Shown here piece by piece: positions 38,052 through 46,560 of a stretch of DNA of 64,000 nt. Location of the stretch: NCBI GenBank assembly GCA_029237695.1, contig CM055266.1, positions 107,401,370 to 107,465,369 of the forward strand, in the 5' to 3' direction. Source of the stretch: Conchocele bisecta. Its lineage: Eukaryota > Mollusca > Bivalvia > Lucinida > Thyasiridae. Position numbers and translations under genes: made by a program. Numbering within the stretch: the stretch's first letter is position 1; each line of letters opens with the position of its first letter. The notes below the pieces were generated by a model, which saw only the letters and a list, made by a program, of their open reading frames with translations, had not been told where the DNA came from and did not search any database.

Positions 38052-38120
38052 TCCCAGCCAGTACACCAGCCAGTACACCAGCCAGGCAGCCAGGCAGTCA
38101 GCAACGAGCGACGGCACGTC

Positions 38121-38697
38121 CCTACTTTGTGTCTGCGTAAATTCAGTACGCAACACAGATTTATTTATTTATTCTGGAGTCCACGACACGACACCGTGTG
38201 TTAGCGGGGACTCTGCTCCGCGTGGACCAAGGGCGTAATCGAGTGGGGCATATTCCGGTGACGTCATTCCGTCAAAGGACGTGGTGAATCGATAAGGACG
38301 TTCACCGATCCGTTATGGACCCCATCCGCCCAAGTAGGCTCTGTATCTCATAAGTACCAGTAACTTTACGACGTTAGTATAACGTCACTCCCATCATGGC
38401 GGAAGCCGGAGTTGTTTAGCTGATCTCTAACATTGGATATTGATCCAGATCATGATGACGTTTACTTTTGACTTTACCTACCTGTTCCAGAATCGTGGAT
38501 GTGCCTTGGTTGTGCAAGGGCATGTGGCGGTGGCTGCTAGGGGACGTTGTCCGTACTGACATATTCATCTATTGTTTGTGCTTATCATTTATGTAAATAC
38601 ATCATCCTTGTAAAAATATACCTTGTTGTCTCTGTCCACAACGTGCATGGTGTTCCGTCCCTTCAGTAGACTAGCCCGGTGTCACCCTGGCGTGACA
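38121..38697 (+). other. predicted 5' leader of the C2HC gene
   Basis: GC-richer sequence between the predicted acceptor and the ATG. It contains TTATTTATTTATT (38160) and a GTGTCACCCTGGCGTGACA inverted phrase (38679-38697) directly before the start codon. No ORF is supported. Confidence 0.35.
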
Positions 38698-39195
38698 ATG
38701 GCATCCTGTGATGATTGTTGCCTTATTTTCGAAAACGTGCGTGACCTTTACTGACACGTGAAAAGGTGGTGCTCAGAAAAACACTCAACACCACTGAAAA
38801 GACAGAGAGAAGAAAGTGAATTGTTGGAACAGTCACCGAAAAGGTACAAACTAGAGCACAATGAGCACATATCCACAGAAGACGAACAAGACGTATTTCA
38901 AAAGCTAATGCGACTCTCTAAAGAAGGTAACGAACAATTGTGGCAGGAGAAATATGAGAAATATATCGAGCAAGGCGCATCAGAAGAAGCAGCCGAAGAA
39001 AAAGCCGAGTTAAATGTACACCCATTAGACATTTCTGACGTCATGCATAGGTATTCGTCATTACTTCTGTACATCATCCAGTTACGATACGGACCTATGC
39101 ACGAACAAATCATTGATGCAGTGTCGGACTTCTTATCAGACAGATATACACAAACAAGTACTGTCCGAATGGCTTCTAAGAAATATAAGCAGTAG
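38698..39195 (+). pseudogene. C2HC zinc-finger protein of element 1, one premature stop
   Basis: From ATGGCATCCTGTGAT the frame reads CDDCCLIFENVRDLY, a TGA (38752-38754), then HVKRWCSEKHSTPLKRQRE. Without the stop, the spacing is C-x2-C-x12-H-x4-C, a C2HC zinc finger; the TGA sits where CGA (Arg) would be expected, so a single C-to-T change explains it. The rest (~145 codons) is charged and helical-looking (EEAAEEKAE, then a hydrophobic SSLLLYIIQLRYGP), rich in Glu and Lys. Proteins with this finger and a TPLKRQR-like stretch are, from memory, neighbours of the same ATPase in invertebrate virus-like elements. Function unknown. Confidence 0.6.
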
Positions 39196-39330
39196 TATAA
39201 ACAAGGCTGGTTTTGGACCACTTCACCCCCTGGAGCCCGCCCAACCCCCACGGGCGGGCTCCCATCCCATTTCTGAACGCAATACACCAGCTCCCTTTCA
39301 CAGAACACACATGTCGCTTGCTAATTATAG
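39192..39330 (+). repeat. segment B, inverted copy of 51640-51790
   Basis: TATAAACAAGGCTGGTTTTG, CCCACGGGCGGGCTCCCATC and TGCTAATTATAGCAT recur reverse-complemented at 51790-51640. In one frame both copies read AGFGPLH, then RAGSHPISE, suggesting a short coding remnant; beyond this the two copies diverge. Confidence 0.75.
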
Positions 39331-39459
39331 CATGCACTTCCGTCGCCAAATTAACATATTCAGAACCAGACTGCTACCATTAAGCAGACGAGACGGACAT
39401 CATACCGGGTCGACAACATGGTACACACGAGAGGACACCAATTGTTGAAAACATATATA
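39331..39459 (+). other. possible coding tail after segment B
   Basis: The frame crossing segment B remains open to 39448 and is Arg-rich (RRQINIFRTRLLPLSRR). It could be a small basic protein of element 1, but no family was recognised. Confidence 0.25.
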
Positions 39460-39690
39460 AATGCTTTGATTTAACGACGGCACTGGCTCGATAACCTTGC
39501 ATGTCGGGACCGACTATTTAAGTCCCCATCCGATAGGACTAGGCTAGCACGAAGTTTTCTTGTCGTCCAAGGACACGCCGAATCGGCCATTCTGAGCTGG
39601 TAAAGGTGGTAATCGAACCCGATTCAGCACTGAAATCTCCCTGTTCCGCAATCCGACGCTCTACCCACTGACCTAATCCGGCCACCTTTC
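39460..39690 (-). mobile_element. tRNA-derived SINE
   Basis: On the minus strand it starts GGTGGCCGGATTAGGTCAGT. An A box (TAGGTCAGTGGGTAGAGCG) and a B box (GGGTTCGATTACC) have tRNA-like spacing. A non-tRNA body follows (GTCCTTGGACGACAAG, then GTCGGTCCCGACATGC) and ends in an AT-rich tail. This is the usual layout of a SINE2-type element. Confidence 0.7.
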
Positions 39691-39725
39691 AATTGCTGAA
39701 AAGCAAACAGACGTACATATACCCA

Positions 39726-39808
39726 TCAGTTTTTGTTGCACATATAGTCCCACATGTATTGCATGGAAATCTGAAGGATCTGGCGTTCGGACAGTATGGC
39801 GGTGGGAC

Positions 39809-39839
<31 letters not shown>

Positions 39840-40390
39840 AGACACGCTAACAAGCATATCACGTCCCGATGCGGGCGAGGTGAGTCCTTCTCTCGTCAGC
39901 CCGCCCCTCCATGACGAGTTTTTTACGTCGTCATCTCCCAAAACCTGCGGGTGTGCCTTGGACCGGATCGCACCCTTTAACTCCTGGTACCTGGCCATCT
40001 CTTCGACGATCAGTTTGAACGCACTATCTGATATATCGTTGTCGGCTATTACATAACTTCGATACTGATTTTCTTCGACCTCGCAAGCACTGCTATTCGG
40101 TCGTGTTTGCGACTCTATGCCTCGAGCTTGCTGGCCACCAATCTACTCGTCATGCAAAGAAGACCTGCCCCTGCTGCGACCGCACTAAAGGCCACCGCAA
40201 TCGGCGTGGCAACGACTGTTGACAATAAAGACACACTCCCCATCCCGCTCACATCTCGCCCATCCCTGTTCGTGTCTCTCCCTCATGCTGGAGAATCTTT
40301 TGTATCTCGACAATCGTGGTCATCCTACAAGACGCCGGGTCAGCCGCCCTGGACGGCAGCTCATGATACAGTTTTTCGGTAGCCATGTTT
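39726..40390 (-). pseudogene. Polinton conserved protein, C-terminal part
   Basis: On the minus strand the segment reads LLSTVVATPIAVAF, then SRLVASKLEA, SRKHDRIAVLA, and in another frame MARYQELKGAIRSKAHPQV. From memory this order belongs to a conserved Polinton protein of unknown function (hydrophobic start, then a charged helical part). Several stops and frame changes interrupt it. A CTG-repeat at 39812-39839 gives an alanine run near its end. Confidence 0.55.
39812..39839. repeat. (CTG)9 microsatellite
   Basis: Nine CTG units; read on the minus strand the ORF at 39726-39998 turns it into a run of nine Ala. Slippage here is the likely source of length change. Confidence 0.95.
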
Positions 40391-40393
40391 TAT

Positions 40394-41441
40394 TTATAAA
40401 TCGAGCTCGATCAACACATTCACAACAGTTGAAATCGACGAATTCAGATTTGGCGCACTTTTGGTCACGAAATTTACAACACTGCCAGCTGCTACTTCAA
40501 TTGGCGTGTCGAATATCGTAAACGCAGACCTAGGCCCCGCATGTTTGGTGACGCCGTGGTGCTGCCGCTGGCCACTCAGGACGATATTCACGCGAACCTA
40601 GCCTACCGTTGTATCACTATTGTCGACCGAGCATAGGCCCATTCGCAATATGCGGCATGCAGCTGCCAGGGGAAATCCAACATATCGATTATTTGCGTTG
40701 GCGCCAAAAGAGTACTATGGTCCCTCACTTGCAAGCGTCCTCGTTCCTCAGCCCCCACAGTTATGATAGCCTTTTTGTAATGTCCGTCCCCGATAGTATG
40801 TTTGAGCGAACCGATGGCGCAGTCGTTAGACTCACAGGCGTAGGTGTAGGCAATTCGACGGGAACGTCCTGTTCTGCGCTTGCGAAGGAACTGCCTGGGC
40901 CGTATATGCTCATTATTCTGTTATTTCGAGAACGACTAAAATCGGGAAATCGTTCTTTATTTCTTGCACTGTGTCATCGAGAATAGAGATCTCCAATTCG
41001 TGGATGTACCCCCGATGCCAAACGTTTCATGTCAGGGTTTGTGAAGTTTAAGGTCAGGGTATCGCCATATAATCAGTTGCTGGAATGCACAACCTTAATG
41101 AGAGTACTGGGGGCCCCGTCTAACGTGTTGTATGATGTGTTCAGCTGCTCCATGTACACACGGAAGGTTTTCGTGAAGGCGAAGCCCACAGGGCCGTTGC
41201 CGGTTGGCGGGCTCGAGATTGTGAGGCTGGCTCGGCCATCAAGCTCTGACGCGACAAATGCTTGGATGGCTCGCGAATTCCAAAGACGGCCGGGTGACAG
41301 CTTTACACCAACTGGGCGACTGTCCTTCTCGTAGCCGAACCCTTTGTTCTCTTCAACGTTGCGCCAGCCGATCGTGAAGGTGATCTGAGGCCGACGAATC
41401 GCTCCCCGCAACAGTTGTCGATCGGCTTCTGAAGCGTACAA
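40394..41441 (-). pseudogene. Polinton minus-strand gene remnant, possibly structural
   Basis: Two open minus-strand stretches, 41441-41073 and 40591-40394, are separated by stops. The first begins MYASEADRQLLRGAIRRP and contains PVGVKLSPGRLW and SPPTGNGPVGFAF; in frame past its stop, LYGDTLTLNFTNPD continues as extended, beta-rich sequence. The second reads FTIFDTPIEVAAGSVVNF. The composition resembles a virion surface or minor structural protein, but this is inference. It runs into the conserved protein at 39726-40390 on the same strand and may belong to the same gene. Confidence 0.4.
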
Positions 41442-41511
41442 ATCCCGCTTTGAACATTGGTAAGCGTAGCAAACAAGATAATAAAATATATCTTTATTAC
41501 TCTATGGGATC

Positions 41512-42575
41512 ATGGATACCAAGGCGCTTGGCTTCAATTCTGCTGCGAAATACCAGCCCGGCGGACTCTACGCCGCCAAGGCTGGCAGCCCCCAGCTGGT
41601 ACACCCAACCACCCAAGTTCGCAGCTCCACAGCTGGAACAGCTGGTATAGCTGGAACACCAAGAACATGCTTTCAAACCAACTTCCCCAACGTGTTTGAA
41701 AAATATAGGCTGCCCAAGATCCAGGCCAACTAGGTCGTGAATAGATGGAAAACGACCCCAATGCAGTTGTGGCAAAACCAGTTGAACTTCGCCGTGTCGT
41801 GCGCCACGGGTGAGTGTGGGGTTGCCGCGGAGCACCATCATTGGACGCAGATGGATTTTAGGCACGATAACCCCGGCGACCACATCACCGACGGAACGCC
41901 GGGAATTATGACCTTACAACGATGACCTTCGGACCGGAATTGTCTGGCGGCTGGCACTGTGGTATGTCATCCTGCGATTGGCTACTCCCCCCCCCCCCAC
42001 ATCCCCCCCCCCCCCCCCCCCAACAAGCCCCCATTGATTATATTCAGCAAGCTGCTGATGTCCCTGACGCTTGGGGCACATTTGTGTTAGACAAGGGTTT
42101 AGGATTCACGCAGGCCGGTGTTCCTCGCCTCGACGACTCCATGCGCACATATGTCTGGGCCATCCTCGGCGCACAGGCATAAGCGGGCAGCTCTATTTTG
42201 TTGGGAACTGGAACAGCGTTCGCTGCCCAGAAACAGTTCTTGACAAATGTCGAGTACGCCATCTCATCTCCGGTAGACCTCCCGGCGGCGATCAAGTGGT
42301 ATCAAGCCGTTTTACAACAGTATGCTGGCACCCCAGTGGCCTATGTATTTGGAATTGGCCGGTATATGGCGCCGAGCAACAAAAATTACTACGAGTCAAC
42401 CGGGTTGACGGCTTCTAGAATGATTGCCACCACACAGCAAAAGCTCGGTCGTAACGGGAACGTGAACACGGCTATCATCCCGCCCGCAGCGGTAATGATA
42501 ACTGGAACCGACGCCGATTTCGTAAAGCCGCAGCCACCGCAAGCAGCCGATATCGGCGCATTGGGTGCAACATGA
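41512..42575 (+). pseudogene. Polinton minor capsid-like protein (PY-type), broken
   Basis: The start ATGGATACCAAGGCGCTTGG gives MDTKALGFNSAAKYQPGG. The frame has a TAG at 41731-41733 and continues in the same frame with VVNRWKTTPMQLWQNQLNFA, to about 41925. A tract of C (41987-42021) follows. A C-terminal part (YIQQAADVPDAWGTF, TYVWAILGAQA, then LGTGTAFAAQKQF and SSPVDLPAAI) is in other frames. The middle is missing. The pattern is that of a Polinton structural gene that I recall next to the major capsid gene; the exact virion role is inferred. Confidence 0.55.
41987..42021. repeat. poly-C tract inside the minor capsid pseudogene
   Basis: Two C runs separated by ACAT, replacing the missing middle of the gene. 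The exact length is unreliable. Confidence 0.9.
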
Positions 42576-42599
42576 GTCGACACACTGGTGCAACAGGAG

Positions 42600-43190
42600 T
42601 CGGGACGGCATAATCGTGGGACATGGCCTAAACATTCTCGGCAAGCCATCCGACCGTTTTTGACAAGATGGATAGCAAGAAGGAGACGAGCCCGCCTATC
42701 ATCCCAGGCAGTGCGGCAGCCACTTTTCCGGCTAATTTGGTTTGCTGGCTATGGTTTTTAGCTGCTTTTTAACCCACTCATTGGCTCCTTTGGAAGAGGG
42801 CGCTGGTGAGGGTGCTGGCGCAACAGCGACACCGCCGCCGGTGAGAGCTAGAACTGGGGTCGATATAGTCATGCCGAGCGCTATGAGGATGCTTACTACT
42901 GTGACGCCCTGCTCTCTGAACAGCGTGTAAAGACGCTCACCGAGTGTCGTGTCCTTATTCAGAGCCCGCGAGATTGTTTCGGTTAGCCGAGGCAGCCTCC
43001 AAGCGAAGTTCCCTTTCATCCTGCAACGCCTACATGTGTTCAGTGATCCGCCGCTTATCTTTTTTCTAGTGCGATATCATTATCCAACTGCGAAAGTTTG
43101 GCGAGGTTGTTCGTTAGCTCGCCCCGGACTGTTTGCATAGCCTTATCGAGTCCCCGGAGTTCGCGAAGGTTTAACGGTGTGTCATCCATC
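42600..43190 (-). pseudogene. conserved Polinton protein with hydrophobic segment
   Basis: It starts on the minus strand at about 43190 with MDDTPLNLRELRGLDKAM, then reads QTVRGEL and NLAKLSQLDNDIALEKR before a stop. After lost sequence it continues ISRALNKDTTLGERLYTLF, a hydrophobic block VSILIALGMTISTPVLALTG (one likely membrane helix), a Pro/Ala linker and EWVKKQLKTIASKPN. An in-frame continuation (LAGKVAAALPGMIGG) reaches about 42610. The N-terminal part is coiled-coil-like. I recall this protein as widespread in invertebrate Polintons; function unknown, a virion membrane or fibre role is speculation. Confidence 0.6.
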
Positions 43191-43199
43191 GTGCTGAGT

Positions 43200-43821
43200 A
43201 TTTAGTATCTCATTATTTCTGAACGTTGTCTCCATTGTGCGAATAGCATGTATGGCTACACACGGGACCTGGCTGAGCTCGACTGTTTCTATGGCGGCGA
43301 TCGTCTTCACCATCGTTTCATCGGTAGACTGGAGGGTTTGTGCCATCTTTTGAGACAGCTGCGGCTGGTCCTCGATCACTCCAAGGGCTCGAGCGAGGAG
43401 TACTCCATATCACTTCACAGAAGAGGCGCTGAGGAACCGGGCCGGATTGTTCAAATTTCAGCAACTTCCAGTTATTTCACCACTTTACCCACCGGTCTCC
43501 TCTTTTAGTGCTGCGGAACTCCAACGTGGCCTTTAGGCCGTATTTACACACCTGACTCTCCCACCGTTTCACCAGGGACTCCGTTTCACCGAGAGGCGCC
43601 AGATCATCTTTGGCAATCCCCGCAGGAATCTCGGTACCGCCAGCCCATTCCGGGGTCTTGTGTGAGGCATCCCACATGCCATCGGCGATGTTGTCTTCTC
43701 GGTTGCCGGGAGTGAAATCGTTCATATCTCGAAGTCGGCCATTATGTATCGTTCCGATACGATTGCTGTATTGAACAAACAAAACCGGCAGGTTCAATAC
43801 AGTTGTTCGAAGAACAAACAT
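43200..43821 (-). pseudogene. conserved Polinton protein of unknown function
   Basis: The upstream frame (43821-43477) contains DMNDFTPGNREDNIADGMWD, EWAGGTEIPAG, DDLAPLGETESLVKRWE and RSTKRGDRWVKW. A frameshift near 43480 leads to IEDQPQLSQKMAQTL and METTFRNNEILNTQ, ending near 43182. The start codon is within two bases of the major capsid start on the other strand, so the two genes are divergent with almost no spacer. No enzymatic motif was seen. Confidence 0.55.
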
Positions 43822-44974
43822 GTCTTCAAATCAATACGGGCGCAAACTTAACCCATACCGCAGGCTACGGGGGCTCATCGGGGGCAAATGCATGAGACAT
43901 AGCGTCGTCATTACGAACAACCCATCGACGATCGACCAAATCCAGCAGCTCTTGGTCCGCTTCACCAACCTTGGAACTAACAACATCATTGAGCCAGGGA
44001 CTGACCACCTAACTTTCACTATCTCACTGACGTCCCATGACGCGGACCGAACATGTGCCGCGCCATCGTCAAGAAGACCACGATAACATTTTCTGGTAAT
44101 GAGGTGATGTCAATCCATGATAGCGATGTCTACTATTGCTACCAAGGCATGTGGAAGACCGCACATAAGCGTGAAAATGCGGCCTATCAGGGTATTGATA
44201 CCAGCAACCGTCGGAACGTAACCATGATTATAATCGGGGCTTGTAACAAGGCAGATAATGATGCGAATGACAATGCAATTGCGACTGATTACGGCAATCG
44301 CTTCTGGAGAGCCCTTACTATTAGAGAGCTTTGACGATGACCGAGTTCGCATAGCCACTGACGTAGCATTGACGTATTCAAACCCAGTATGCCGGGTGTG
44401 TTGCCATACTTTATGACCGAGTTCTTCACCATCGCAAGATGACGAAAGGCAAAAGCGACACATTGTGGAATATTAATATCAACGTCCCCGCCCGCTCGAT
44501 GAAAGGCCTACTGAAAGGATGTTCGATGCCCGAGTCGCGCTCGGGGCTAGAAAAAGCGACAAATTATATAACCCCAACACCACCAAGGTCGAGGTGACAA
44601 TTGAATGAGTCCCCGACCAGCTCTACAGCCAGGGCATTCGCACACACCAGCAGTGGGACGAGAATAAAAAAAAACAGTTTGCTGCTGGCTCTAAGCGCGC
44701 CACAGGGGTTGCCGCAGTGGCCAAAGACCTGCAGCTCGCGGAGGTCTCTCTCTCTAGCAGAGTTCCTGACTTCGAAGTATGTGCTATGGCTAGACATGCG
44801 AACCAGCGATGACGACCAACTCCACGTTAGTGGGCGCCGAGTGGAGAATGCCTTCGAGGGTGTGACGATCCAGATAGCCAAAGAGGCAGACGGCGATGGC
44901 GCATTGAACCTGTATATCATCACAGATGCACAACTCAATATCGAAGACGGCCGATTCGTCTCAGCTTTATATTG
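43820..44974 (+). pseudogene. Polinton major capsid protein, internal deletion
   Basis: The start gives MSSNQYGRKLNPYRRLRGL, followed by NPSTIDQIQQLLVRF. Frames then shift to VMSIHDSDVYYCYQG and ENAAYQGIDTSNRRNV. The middle of the protein is missing around 44330-44440. The C-terminal half resumes with SDTLWNININVPARSMKG and, after further shifts, YVLWLDMRTSDDDQLHVSGR, VENAFEGVTIQIAKEA and AQLNIEDGRFVSALY, a typical end for this family. Total coding is about 385 codons against 500-650 expected. Double jelly-roll fold is known for Polinton capsids; not visible directly here. Confidence 0.7.
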
Positions 44975-45029
44975 AGGATCCTACGGATCATCTACCGAAG
45001 GACGCCCACTCTGCCATAATATGTGGGCG

Positions 45030-45321
45030 ACGTGATTGACGACTGTTCAGCCAAGGCAGCGATGACCCAAAAGAAGGACATGCTCTCTGATCTCGCATTT
45101 TCGGGCCGGTATGCGGAACAGAGCGTCTGGGTCTCCACTCAGAAGTGCAATGCTGTCCCCAAGAATCTGCGCGAGCAAACGAAATGGGTCGCCCTCTTTC
45201 ACTGCAAGGACCGATACGCATTCCATGACTGCCTTCGAGAGAATGACGTCATCCCAACACCTGAGGAGCGGCTGGAGGTACGACAGATGCTTTCAGAAAC
45301 CATGCACACCAAGCTATATTA
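45030..45321 (+). pseudogene. Polinton packaging ATPase, C-terminal fragment
   Basis: Reads DMLSDLAFSGRYAEQSVWV, STQKCNAVPKNLREQTKWVA and FHCKDRYAFHDCLREND, then RLEVRQMLSE to a stop. This is the C-terminal part of the A32/FtsK-like ATPase of Polintons, including the TQK sensor-like segment. The Walker A and B parts are missing, so only about 97 codons remain. It lies directly after the capsid gene on the same strand. It differs clearly from the ATPase of element 1 at 35466-36368. Confidence 0.7.
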
Positions 45322-45329
45322 AATACTGA

Positions 45330-45558
45330 TCAACCTACTACTTACAAAGTGCTAAACGCAGCTTAGCTTGTGATAAACACTGCTTCGCTGTGTGATAAGC
45401 TGCTGGTGTGATTTGCTGACAAGCAGGCTAAAATGTGGGAAGCAATTTGTTGCTCAGCTTCAAGCATAACAATGACCATAATGTTCGGGTGGTGCGCTTG
45501 GCAATATATTATACTTAGGAGGTGAGTCAGAATAGCACTGCTTAAAGTCAAGCGTACA
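45330..45558. other. AT-rich spacer in the Polinton
   Basis: AT-rich, with no ORF supported; it may be an insertion or an original intergenic region. Confidence 0.35.
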
Positions 45559-46113
45559 ATGAACTGCGACGGACTTCTCGATCAGATGCTGGAAGATGCA
45601 ATCCCGACGGTCGGAATGACAGAGGGAACAGCGACTTCACTCGTTACTTCGGAGCGGCGTCAACGGCTTATTGCACTGGCTGTAGGGGGGCAGGTAGATC
45701 AGTATCTAGGGCGACCTCTCACAGCCGACCAGGTTGTAATATGACAGACACATAGATTGAGAAATGGTATGCCCGATACGAATCGCGGTTAGGCGCAATT
45801 ACAAAAAAACATAGGGGTAGCAGCCATTCAGCTCTACGCAGCAGCAGCAATTATGTTTCTGCAAATCCAGAATCAATCGGGATTGGTTGACGACCTCGAG
45901 ACTGACCCCTTTGTTGGGCATGCGCTAAGATCAGTTTGTTGCGTAATTCATCACAAGTTTGGTATGTTCTTAGCACCGCTGCCAACTGTGTTGACCACAG
46001 CTAAGCACTGTCATCTTGGACACGTATGCCCACTGACTATACCTGATAAAGAGGCAAACTCAGAAAATGTATATCAGTCTCTCAGCTGTTCGCCAAGCAC
46101 GGGGTCTCGGTAA
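45559..46113 (+). pseudogene. Polinton conserved short protein, frameshifted
   Basis: The start gives MNCDGLLDQMLEDAIPTVGM, then SERRQRLIALAVGGQVDQYL and a stop at 45742; another frame continues IEKWYARYESRLGAI. A third frame (45853-46113) gives MFLQIQNQSG, VDDLETDPFVGHAL, FGMFLAPL and TTAKHCHLGHVCPL. These blocks together match, from memory, a short Polinton protein of unknown function that follows the packaging genes. Mostly helical; the CHLGHVC arrangement could bind a metal. Confidence 0.5.
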
Positions 46114-46560
46114 GACGCGGCCGTGTGGATGTCCATCGGGATCAGGGGATCGTAGAGCACTTTAACCGGACCCTGGCTGAGCGGCTATTCGGACACCAAT
46201 ATGCCCAAGAGCAATATGTAGACCCTCATACGCGATCAACTGAGTGGGTGGCCAGGCTGCCCGCTGATGCCACCAAGGTCAAAACGTTTCCCCGCAAACC
46301 CTCCTTTTTGGTCGCCGGGCGGCCTGTTGGTTTGGAGAAGCAGAAACTCCCCTCGGCTGTTGGTGTTCTATATGTCTACCAGCATGGAGAACTAGAGGGT
46401 GGCCACCAACGTTCTACGGACCCCGTGTCGTTCCTCCATGTGTATCGACTTGGACGCTCGGTTACCTAGCCTGAAGAGCCCGTTCTCCATTATTTGGATT
46501 CGTCTGATGGGCCCTCTCGCGGATTTGTCCGGGAAGAGCTGCCACCAGATGGGGTTCTAT
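46100..46560 (+). pseudogene. Polinton retroviral-type integrase, C-terminal part
   Basis: Reads VDVHRDQGIVEHFNRTLAER, the end of the rve catalytic domain. The Glu of GIVEHFN is the third acid of the DDE triad; the two Asp residues are missing because the N-terminal half is gone. A downstream block (RPVGLEKQKLPSAVGVLYVY and LHVYRLGRSVT) is the C-terminal DNA-binding tail of Polinton integrases. A frameshift near 46400 and loss of the N-terminus make it inactive. Confidence 0.7.

Larger units (their letters stand above)
36270..38120 (+). repeat. left arm of large inverted repeat (element 1 control region)
   Basis: About 1.85 kb that matches, reverse-complemented, 49858-51445. Shared landmarks in order: GTAGCCGACTA, GAATACACCGCTG, CAAATGTTGGCAC, CAGTCGGACATTC, TTATCGTATCCT, TTGGTCAATAAAAGCC, GGACATGATGTGAAGTATAA, TTAATGTGTTATATCGCATT, GTGTTTTGTAGTCCCAGCCAG and GACGGCACGTC. 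By eye identity is about 75-80%. The left arm has an extra ~130 bp (about 36490-36620) and a short AGCCAGTACACC tandem repeat (about 38055-38090). Similarity stops right after CACGTC. Confidence 0.85.
34900..39440 (+). mobile_element. virus-like element 1 (zinc finger + packaging ATPase + C2HC gene)
   Basis: The segment holds, all on the + strand, a three-finger C2H2 ORF (35010-35336), a decayed packaging-type ATPase (35466-36368), a 2.3-kb control region with TATA box and intron signals, and a C2HC zinc-finger gene (38698-39195). ATPases of this kind are found in Polinton/adintovirus-like double-stranded DNA elements; the assignment is from motif memory. Boundaries are approximate because no terminal repeats were identified. 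Part of it is repeated in inverted orientation at 49858-51790. Confidence 0.6.

Noticed and set aside
36631..38120. Interpretation of the inverted arms as LTRs of a retrotransposon
   Set aside because: Similarity extends beyond the putative LTR start into the ATPase tail on both copies, and no gag, pol or primer-binding site could be placed; a control region of element 1 fits better.
41497..41883. Minus-strand 128-codon ORF opposite the minor capsid gene
   Set aside because: The + strand frame has the family-like pattern and continues across the stop in the same frame; the minus ORF is a shadow.
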